A DNA stretch of 25,480 nt, taken from positions 1 to 25,480 of the forward strand of contig DGYW01000005.1 in NCBI GenBank assembly GCA_002396805.1, in the 5' to 3' direction. Below, piece after piece: positions 15,049 through 21,451 of the stretch. The translations under genes were made by a program, and so were the position numbers. The notes under the pieces were generated by a model that worked only from the letters and a program-made list of their open reading frames with translations, was not told the origin of the DNA and searched no databases. This DNA is from Firmicutes bacterium UBA4996 (lineage in GTDB: Bacteria; Bacillota; Limnochordia; Darwinibacteriales; Darwinibacteriaceae). Positions within the stretch are counted from its first letter, which is position 1. The number at the start of each line of letters is the position of its first letter.

Positions 15049-15819
15049 CTACTCCACCCCCAAGTAGGCTTCTACAACCCTTTCGTTCCTCTGAATCTCG
15101 CCGGGGTTACCATGGGCGATCAAGATCCCATGATCTAAGACGTATATTCTTTCACTTATTTCCATAATAACGTCCATGTGGTGCTCAATTAAAAATATGG
15201 TTAGATCGAATTCTTCCTTAATAGCGCGGATGAATCTAGTCAACTCCCCAGTTTCTTGAGGGTTCATCCCAGCCGCAGGCTCGTCTAGCAACAACAGTCT
15301 TGGGTCCGTGGCCAAAGCTCGGGCGATCTCTAATCTTCTTTGCATTCCATAAGGTAAAGAGCAGGCTTTTTCATCTTTCGCATCTTGAAGGCCAACCTTT
15401 TCAAGCAGATAACAGGACTTTTCATACATTGCTTTTTCTTCGGCTCCATAGCTAGGGAGCCTAAATACGGCTGAAAATACATTAGATCTGATTCTTAAGT
15501 GATTACCAATGAATACATTTTCTAAGACAGACAACTCACTAAAGAGCCTGACATTTTGGAAGGTTCTACACACGCCAAGCTTGGCAATCTGATCGGGTCT
15601 TAATCCCACCAAGAGATGTTGTTTGTGATCCTTAGGGTTGAATGTGATTTGTCCCTCTACAGGTTTATAGACACCGGTGATCACATTAAAAATCGTGGTC
15701 TTTCCAGCTCCGTTAGGTCCTATCAAACCGACGATTTGGCCTTTTTTTATTTTCGCGCTAAAATTGCTACAAGCTGTAACTCCGCCGAATTTCATAGTCA
15801 AATTTTCGATGTTCAACAT
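15049..15819 (-). CDS. livG: Branched-chain amino acid ABC transporter ATPase LivG
   Basis: The 256-residue product has Walker A GPNGAGKTT (34-42), a Q-loop in VCRTFQNVRLF, the LivG-typical signature LPYGMQRRLEIARAL, Walker B LLLLDEPAAGMNP and a switch histidine in FLIEHHMDV. The longer insertion between Q-loop and signature (NVFIGNHLRIR onward) and LPYG in place of LSGG separate LivG from LivF. It lies six bases after livM and three before livF. It hydrolyses ATP on the cytoplasmic face. Confidence 0.95.
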   Translation of the reverse strand: MLNIENLTMKFGGVTACSNFSAKIKKGQIVGLIGPNGAGKTTIFNVITGVYKPVEGQITFNPKDHKQHLLVGLRPDQIAKLGVCRTFQNVRLFSELSVLENVFIGNHLRIRSNVFSAVFRLPSYGAEEKAMYEKSCYLLEKVGLQDAKDEKACSLPYGMQRRLEIARALATDPRLLLLDEPAAGMNPQETGELTRFIRAIKEEFDLTIFLIEHHMDVIMEISERIYVLDHGILIAHGNPGEIQRNERVVEAYLGVE

Positions 15820-15826
15820 AGTGAAT

Positions 15827-16828
15827 TCACACCCTCTTAGCTTTCCGGAGCGCGCCTTCTCTCCTAATCAATACTACGGCAATCAGAATCACTGAAAAAA
15901 CAACCATTCTCATTCCTGGTATACCTTTGAGTTGGATGAACCCCAAATTGATTGACTCATCTAAAAACCTCAATGCCTCCATCATGATTGTGACTACTAA
16001 GGCGGAAACCGCGGTTCCCACTATGTTTCCTAAACCTCCTAATACGACAATTAGCAGGATATTAAATGTAAGGCTGATTCTAAACATGTTAGGATCAATA
16101 GTCCCTAGTAAGGCCGCCAAAAGCCCTCCTGCGACTCCAGCAAAAAAGGAACCAAAGGAAAAGCTCATCACTTTATGTTTGAAAAGATTGATACCCATGG
16201 ATCTAGCCGCAACCTCATCTTCTCTGATGGCCAAAAAAGCTTTTCCATAGCTTCCCTTCATTAAAACTGTCATAAACCAAATGGTTACAAAAGCGATGCC
16301 CCAACTCCACCAGATATTTGTGTAGTTAGGTATTCCCTTTAGTCCGAGGGCACCATTAGTAAGAGACTGGGTATTGGTAAACACCACCCTAATGATTTCT
16401 GCAAAACCTAAAGTGGCGATGGCTAGATAATCGTCCGTCAGCCTTAAAACCGGTGCACCAATTACAAAACCCGCCAATCCCGCGATAATTCCCGCTGCGA
16501 GTAAAGCAGGCAAAAATCCCCATTCTACATTAGCTAAGAAGGGGGCAATAGGTTGCATAAAAAAGTTCATTTCTTTCATGGGTATGGGCATAGTGAGAAT
16601 TCCCACAGTGTAAGCCCCAATAGCCATAAATCCCGCATGACCCAAAGAAAACATCCCCGTGAATCCATTGATTAGATTCATGCTCAGACCTAAGGTTATA
16701 TAAATACCAGAAAGGGTGATTATTCTAATTTTGTAGCTATCAAGAAATTTGTTCGCCAGGAACAGTCCTACTATTGTCAAGGCCAGCAGAATTAGCAGGG
16801 TAACAGATGACTTTTCTTTGATTTTCAT
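15827..16828 (-). CDS. livM: Branched-chain amino acid ABC transporter permease LivM
   Basis: The 333-residue membrane protein has about nine or ten helices. It carries the LivM hallmarks MNLINGFTGMFSLGHAGFMA and LRLTDDYLAIATLGFAEIIR, plus the ATPase-coupling loop around FLAIREDEVAARSMGIN. It forms the translocation channel with LivH. The extra hydrophobic N-terminus before the conserved part is usual for LivM. It begins three bases after livH ends. Confidence 0.95.
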   Translation of the reverse strand: MKIKEKSSVTLLILLALTIVGLFLANKFLDSYKIRIITLSGIYITLGLSMNLINGFTGMFSLGHAGFMAIGAYTVGILTMPIPMKEMNFFMQPIAPFLANVEWGFLPALLAAGIIAGLAGFVIGAPVLRLTDDYLAIATLGFAEIIRVVFTNTQSLTNGALGLKGIPNYTNIWWSWGIAFVTIWFMTVLMKGSYGKAFLAIREDEVAARSMGINLFKHKVMSFSFGSFFAGVAGGLLAALLGTIDPNMFRISLTFNILLIVVLGGLGNIVGTAVSALVVTIMMEALRFLDESINLGFIQLKGIPGMRMVVFSVILIAVVLIRREGALRKAKRV

Positions 16829-16831
16829 AGT

Positions 16832-17728
16832 TTACACCTTTTCCGTAATTTTATCGCCCATGATGCCAGAAGGCTTAACTAAGAGAATTATAATTAAAAG
16901 CACAAAGGCGAAAGCATCCCTATATCCGGTTAGGCGAGGGAGCAAAGCAACTAACATTATTTCTCCTAAACCCAAGATGAACCCACCTGTTACCGCCCCA
17001 GTTATGTTCCCGATGCCTCCTATAACTGCAGCTATAAAGCTTTTTAACCCAGGCATCGTGCCCATTAAGGGCATCAGTTGAGGATACCTAACCCCCCACA
17101 TAATCCCTCCCACAGCAGCTAAGAGGGAACCAAGGAAAAAGGTAATGGAGATAATTCTGTTGATATCAATCCCCATTAAACTAGCGGTGTCATAATCCTT
17201 GGCCAGCGCTCGCATGGCCATGCCCGTTTTAGTCTTGTTGATAAAATAGTTTAGTCCCATCAGTAGTAACACAGTTATGATAGGAATAATGAAGGCAACT
17301 ATGTTTATGGAGACTCCGCCTAGTCTTACAACCTGGTTCAGTAGTTTTGGAACAGGGAAGGCCCGTGGCCTTCCCCCAAAGATGACAATCCCTAGATTTT
17401 GCAGCAAGAATGATGCTCCTATGGCAGAGATGAGAATAGTGATCCTCGGAGATTCCCGTAATGGTTTATAGGCAGTTATTTCAAGCAGTATACCGATACA
17501 ACCTGTAATTGCCGGGGCAATTAAAAATACGAGCCACCAAGGAAGAGGCGTGTACAGGATCCCGTAAAAGGTGATGTAGACCCCAAGCATAAATATGTCA
17601 CCGTGGGCAAAATTGATCAGTCGCAAGATCCCGTAAACCATGGTGTAACCGATGGCAATTAAAGCATACAGACTTCCTAGTGAAACGCCGTTGGCCAAAT
17701 GCTGCAAGAATATTGACAAGTCACCCAC
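16832..17728 (-). CDS. livH: Branched-chain amino acid ABC transporter permease LivH
   Basis: The 298-residue membrane protein starts with the LivH pattern LANGVSLGSLYALIAIGYTM then VYGILRLINFAHGDIFMLG. It contains the coupling loop MAMRALAKDYDTASLMGID and has about eight helices. It pairs with LivM. A GGAGGGCG site precedes its ATG, and 24 bases separate it from the solute-binding protein gene. Substrate range cannot be read from the permease; Liv-type systems also carry amides, urea or short aromatic acids. Confidence 0.95.
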   Translation of the reverse strand: MGDLSIFLQHLANGVSLGSLYALIAIGYTMVYGILRLINFAHGDIFMLGVYITFYGILYTPLPWWLVFLIAPAITGCIGILLEITAYKPLRESPRITILISAIGASFLLQNLGIVIFGGRPRAFPVPKLLNQVVRLGGVSINIVAFIIPIITVLLLMGLNYFINKTKTGMAMRALAKDYDTASLMGIDINRIISITFFLGSLLAAVGGIMWGVRYPQLMPLMGTMPGLKSFIAAVIGGIGNITGAVTGGFILGLGEIMLVALLPRLTGYRDAFAFVLLIIILLVKPSGIMGDKITEKV

Positions 17729-17752
17729 ATCACGCCCTCCTTAGCCTTTCGA

Positions 17753-18886
17753 TTAATCTGGTTCTACAGTTGTTAGGTAGATAAATTTGCCGCCATCTAC
17801 TTTGTTGATCACAGCTGATTTAACTGCATCGCCATTCTCATCTAGATTAATAACTCCTGTTGCCCCCACAAATCCTTTTACTTCTGCCAGTCCATCTCGT
17901 ATAGCTTGTGAGTCTGCTGAACCTGCTTTTTCCATAACATCCAAGATCAGCATATAAGCATCGTAGCCTAGGGCTGCAAAAGCATTAGCTTCTTTGCCAA
18001 ACTTGTTTCTATAAGCAGCCAAGAATACTCCCGACTCTGATGTAACGGGTGCTTCGGCAGTAAAGTGGGTACTAAATACGGCTCCTTCTACCGCGTCACC
18101 ACCGATCGATAAGAATTCTGGTGCTTCCCAAGTGTCCCCACCGAGAAACGGAACATCTATGCCTAAGTCTCTCGCTTGCCTAATAAGTAGCGCAGACTCT
18201 CCGTAATTTCCTGGGGCGAAGATAATGTCTGGCTTTTTGTTTTTCACATTGGTTAATTGGGCTGTAAAGTCTTGATCCCCTGTGTTATACGAGGAGAGCT
18301 CTACGATGCTGTTTTTGTCTCCGGTCAATTCTCTAAAAGCATCGATGAAATATTTACTGAGTCCTACGGAGTAATCTTGGGTGACATCTTGAATTACAGC
18401 CGCAGTTTTTGCCCCCAATTCGTTTACAGCGTACCGAGCCATTACTGTGCCTTGGAAAGGATCGATAAAGCAGACTCTAAAGTAGTAATCGTTATTTAAG
18501 GTAACTAGCGGATTGGTTGGCGAACACCCGACCGCAGGCACCTCTGCTTTTTTGACAATATCTCCTGCTGCCATAGACAAAGAACTGCCGTAGCTACCGA
18601 TTATGGCCACCACTTTGTCCTTTTCAATCAGTCTGGAAACTGCATTTGCAGACTCCACTTTATCCGATTTGTTATCCACAACAATAATCTCTACTTTTCT
18701 GCCCAAAACTTCCCCTTTGATTTCAAGGGCTAATTCTATTCCTTCGACTGTCATTTCGCCCCCTGCGGCGTTAGCCCCAGTCATTGGCTCGAATACACCA
18801 ATCTTTATGACTTCATCAGCATACCCAACTTGAGGTGCAAGGGTTAACACTAGTACGAGTAACAACAACCCTAACGTTCGTTTCAT
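17753..18886 (-). CDS. Liv-type ABC transporter substrate-binding protein
   Basis: The 377-residue product has a signal peptide MKRTLGLLLLVLVLTLAPQV ending in GYA-D (cleavage near residue 23). It then has the periplasmic-binding fold type I start IKIGVFEPMTGANAAGGEMT, and further on IIGSYGSSLSMAAGDIVKKA and VPAVGCSPTNPLV. It captures the solute for LivHMGF. There is no lipobox cysteine at the cleavage site, so the mature protein appears soluble rather than lipid-anchored. That is unusual for a monoderm and would suit a cell with an outer membrane. The start is backed by GGAGGG seven bases upstream. It is the first gene of the liv operon. Ligand specificity is unknown. Confidence 0.93.
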   Translation of the reverse strand: MKRTLGLLLLVLVLTLAPQVGYADEVIKIGVFEPMTGANAAGGEMTVEGIELALEIKGEVLGRKVEIIVVDNKSDKVESANAVSRLIEKDKVVAIIGSYGSSLSMAAGDIVKKAEVPAVGCSPTNPLVTLNNDYYFRVCFIDPFQGTVMARYAVNELGAKTAAVIQDVTQDYSVGLSKYFIDAFRELTGDKNSIVELSSYNTGDQDFTAQLTNVKNKKPDIIFAPGNYGESALLIRQARDLGIDVPFLGGDTWEAPEFLSIGGDAVEGAVFSTHFTAEAPVTSESGVFLAAYRNKFGKEANAFAALGYDAYMLILDVMEKAGSADSQAIRDGLAEVKGFVGATGVINLDENGDAVKSAVINKVDGGKFIYLTTVEPD

Positions 18887-19055
18887 TCAATTCCCTCCTT
18901 CTATTTTCTTAAGCAATGCCGTGTTAATTACCATATTTATAGGATACTTGGCTGTTCCTTTTTAAACTGGAATAATTTCTGGTAATGGGTAAACCGCGCT
19001 TTGCATAAAAGACATAACTTAACGGCAGATTAGAAAGGCGATTTATGTAGTTGTC

Positions 19056-19112
19056 ATTCTAACACCTTTCTTTGACGAGAATGGGTAGAATGTGTTAGAA
19101 TATGTGTTAGAT
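19056..19112 (+). promoter_or_regulatory. Promoter and operator-like repeats upstream of AlbA_2 regulator gene
   Basis: TTGACG (19072-19077) and TAGAAT (19096-19101) with an 18-base spacer form a likely promoter. A perfect inverted pair brackets it: ATTCTAACAC (19056-19065) and GTGTTAGAAT (19092-19101). A third copy of GTGTTAGA lies at 19104-19111. One arm covers the -10 element, so a bound repressor would block RNA polymerase. The gene product has a winged-helix C-terminus, so self-regulation is plausible. The rest of 18887-19131 holds the liv ribosome binding site and no clear liv promoter. Confidence 0.6.
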
Positions 19113-19131
19113 ACTAAGGGAGGTGTATATT

Positions 19132-20433
19132 GTGCAGTTTACTGAGAGTCCAATCTTAGAACTGAAGCGCCAAGTGGTGGATGACATCCGGAAAACAGTG
19201 ATTGCTTTTGCCAACACTCAAGGGGGAACAATCTACATCGGGGTGGATGATGATGGAACCATACTTGGTGTGGAAAACCTTGATGCCGAGATGTTAAGGA
19301 TCTCTAACATGATTAGGGACTCAATCAAACCGGATGTTACGATGTTCGTTTCTTATTCGGCTGAAAACGTAAAGGGCAGGGACGTTATCAAAGTAACTGT
19401 GCAAAAGGGTACTGAATCCCCATATTATTTGCAGGGAAAAGGGCTCCGGCCAGAGGGCGTTTTTGTTAGGCAGGGGACTTCCTCCGTTCCTGCTACAGAA
19501 AACGCTATTCATCGCATGATTGTGGAGACGGATGGGGATAGTTATGAGCAAATGCGTTCATTAAACCAAGACTTGACGTTCGCGTCCGCCACTGAGGAGT
19601 TTAACAACCGGGGTGTCCCGTTCGATGCGAACCACTTTAAGACATTGCAACTTGTGAACGAGGATGGTGTTTATTCTAATCTTGCTTTATTGGTTTCAGA
19701 CCAGTGCAGTCATACACTAAAGGCCGCTGTCTTTGAGGGGACGGATAAATCGATTTTTAAAGATCGACGGGAGTTTTCAGGGTCCCTTTTTAAGCAGCTT
19801 AATGATGCATTTGCCTATATCTCGCAATATAACCGGGTAAGAGCGGAGTTTTCCGGTTTGCACCGGATAGATAAAAAAGACTATCCAGAGGAGGCCTTGC
19901 GGGAAGCTCTTTTGAACGTTCTGGTTCACAGAGATTACTCCTATAGCTCCAGTACATTGATTAGCATTTTTGATGACCGCATTGAATTTCTGTCCATCGG
20001 CGGATTAGTCAAGGGCGTCACTCTTGCCGATATTCTGCTCGGTATTTCTATAACTCGCAATGAAAGGCTCGCTCGTATTTTTTACCGGCTGGCTCTTATT
20101 GAAGCCTACGGTACTGGTATACCGAAAATTTTGAAGAGCTATGAGGGGTTTGTGAGGCAGCCCGAATTTCAGGTTACCGATAATGCTTTTAAGATCACTC
20201 TTCCGAACCAAAACGAACAAACAACCTATGGAGACCTAACACCTGAAGAACAGTGCATCATTGAGCTTGCGGAGAGCACGGGTCTGCTCAAACGAAAAGA
20301 TGTAGAACGCGAGCTCAGTATATCGCAGACAATGGCGGGTAGAATCCTCAAAGCCATGGTAGAACAAGGATTGCTTGAGATTACAGGTAGAGGTAAAAAT
20401 ACCGCGTATGTCCTACCGCGCACTGAAAATTAA
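19132..20433 (+). CDS. AlbA_2/Schlafen-like domain protein with ATPase-like and winged-helix domains (putative transcriptional regulator)
   Basis: GTG 19132 is preferred because AAGGGAGG lies eight bases before it; an in-frame GTG at 19123 lies within that site. The 433-residue product begins ESPILELK, then FANTQGGTIYIGVDDDG. This is the AlbA_2 (Schlafen AlbA) domain that spans about residues 1-130. Residues of about 250-345 (EALREALLNVLVHRDY, later IEAYGTGIPKI) match the HATPase_c_4-type domain that normally follows it. The last 70 residues (LLKRKDVERELSISQTMAGRIL) are a winged helix-turn-helix. Proteins of this architecture are usually annotated as putative transcriptional regulators; ligand and targets are unknown. 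Operator-like repeats sit on its own promoter. It stands alone and ends at a terminator. Confidence 0.88.
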   Translation: MQFTESPILELKRQVVDDIRKTVIAFANTQGGTIYIGVDDDGTILGVENLDAEMLRISNMIRDSIKPDVTMFVSYSAENVKGRDVIKVTVQKGTESPYYLQGKGLRPEGVFVRQGTSSVPATENAIHRMIVETDGDSYEQMRSLNQDLTFASATEEFNNRGVPFDANHFKTLQLVNEDGVYSNLALLVSDQCSHTLKAAVFEGTDKSIFKDRREFSGSLFKQLNDAFAYISQYNRVRAEFSGLHRIDKKDYPEEALREALLNVLVHRDYSYSSSTLISIFDDRIEFLSIGGLVKGVTLADILLGISITRNERLARIFYRLALIEAYGTGIPKILKSYEGFVRQPEFQVTDNAFKITLPNQNEQTTYGDLTPEEQCIIELAESTGLLKRKDVERELSISQTMAGRILKAMVEQGLLEITGRGKNTAYVLPRTEN

Positions 20434-20460
20434 CTCGCGATTGTTTGGAAAGCAGAAATA

Positions 20461-20495
20461 AAAAGGACCCGGAGATCTAGCCTCCGGGGCTTTTA
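20461..20495. terminator. Bidirectional terminator between regulator and Uma2 fusion genes
   Basis: CCCGGAG (20468-20474) pairs with CTCCGGG (20482-20488) around a 7-base loop. The stem is flanked by AAAA on the left and CTTTTA on the right, so it can end transcripts from both convergent genes. Confidence 0.85.
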
Positions 20496-20516
20496 ATAGC
20501 GGTATTTACAACTGAC

Positions 20517-21248
20517 TCATTGGGTAAATATCTTTGCCAGACTTAAGGTTAGTTCTGGAAAAACTGACGATTGAAGTGCTTCGGGGTGTGCATGCATTTT
20601 GGAAGCATGAATATCTCTATCTGGGGTAAACGCATACTGCCACACCGTCTTGTTATCCGGATCTACTACCCAGTACTCGACGATGCCACTTCGCATATAC
20701 AGACTAAGCTTCGTCACTAGGTCCTTACTCCTCGTAGATGGGGACAGTACCTCCACCACGAGGGTGGGAATGCCTTCGTACTTACCGTCGGCGGTGACCT
20801 TCTCTGGATCACAGATGACTACAATGTCCGGTTGTACAACGTTGGGGTCCTCACTGAATTTCGTAGCATAGCCATGTAAGTGGACATCCAAAGGGGCTGT
20901 TAATGCTTGGCAAGGGCTATTTTCGCCTAAATAATTACACAACTGAAGAAGCACTTCCCTAACAATAACTTGGTGTCTAAAACTAGGCGACGCCAATAAA
21001 TAGACTTCACCATCGATAAGTTCGTAGCGTTGGTCCGAGGAGCTAACGTAATCCATGTATTCTTCATAACTGATCCGCCGCACCATTCTATACTCTCCTG
21101 TAGACTCATTGATGAAGAAATCTGGCTGGGTATAGGCCACAAGTTTGGCCACGCTTTTCCCGTTCTTGGTGATAATCACATCTTCCTTTTGCGCCAAAGC
21201 TAGGTATCTCCCAACCGCATTTTGAAAATCCGTGGAATTGACTCGCAT
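20517..21248 (-). CDS. Phd/YefM-type antitoxin domain fused to Uma2 (DUF820) nuclease-like domain
   Basis: The 243-residue product starts with MRVNSTDFQNAVGRYLALAQ and VIITKNGKSVAKLVAY. This is the DNA-binding fold of Phd/YefM antitoxins (about residues 1-40). After a short linker, residues of about 58-215 form a Uma2 family PD-(D/E)xK-like domain. It shows YELIDGEV (E77), QPDIVVI (D141), PTLVVEVLSPSTRSKD (E166), a lysine at about 180 and EYWVVDP. All expected catalytic positions are present, so nuclease activity is possible but unproven. Phd domains usually repress their own promoter and partner with a separate toxin. Here antitoxin-like DNA binding and nuclease-like domain share one chain, and no separate toxin gene is next to it. 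AGGAGGGG sits seven bases before the ATG. Confidence 0.87.
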   Translation of the reverse strand: MRVNSTDFQNAVGRYLALAQKEDVIITKNGKSVAKLVAYTQPDFFINESTGEYRMVRRISYEEYMDYVSSSDQRYELIDGEVYLLASPSFRHQVIVREVLLQLCNYLGENSPCQALTAPLDVHLHGYATKFSEDPNVVQPDIVVICDPEKVTADGKYEGIPTLVVEVLSPSTRSKDLVTKLSLYMRSGIVEYWVVDPDNKTVWQYAFTPDRDIHASKMHAHPEALQSSVFPELTLSLAKIFTQ

Positions 21249-21264
21249 CTAACATCCCCTCCTT

Positions 21265-21317
21265 AGCTAATAGTATAAGTTGAATGTAGCTAATGTTCAA
21301 GCTAATCTAGCTATAAT
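21265..21317 (-). promoter_or_regulatory. Promoter of the Phd-Uma2 gene overlaid by ATTAGCT operator repeats
   Basis: On the minus strand TTGAAC (21300-21295) and TATACT (21277-21272) are 17 bases apart. The heptamer ATTAGCT occurs three times on the same strand: at 21306-21300, 21294-21288 and 21271-21265. The first two flank the -35 box and the third follows the -10 box directly. A fourth, imperfect copy is ATTATAGCT at 21317-21309. The copy at 21263-21270 is a full palindrome TTAGCTAA. This is a textbook place for autorepression by the Phd-like domain. Confidence 0.65.
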
Positions 21318-21380
21318 GTTCCTTTATCAAGTCCTAGAACCGATGAAAGGAATAGGATATTGTTAAATTCAAAAATGCCA

Positions 21381-21409
21381 TTGTGGATAAGTTTGTTTAT
21401 TGTTAAGAT
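21381..21409 (+). promoter_or_regulatory. Possible promoter of the VWA protein gene
   Basis: TTGTGG (21381-21386) and TAAGAT (21404-21409) are 17 bases apart, about 43 bases before the ATG. Both boxes deviate from consensus, so the call is weak. Confidence 0.35.
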
Positions 21410-21451
21410 TGGATCAGGTAAATTGACAAATGTGCGAGGAGAGGGTTCGCA

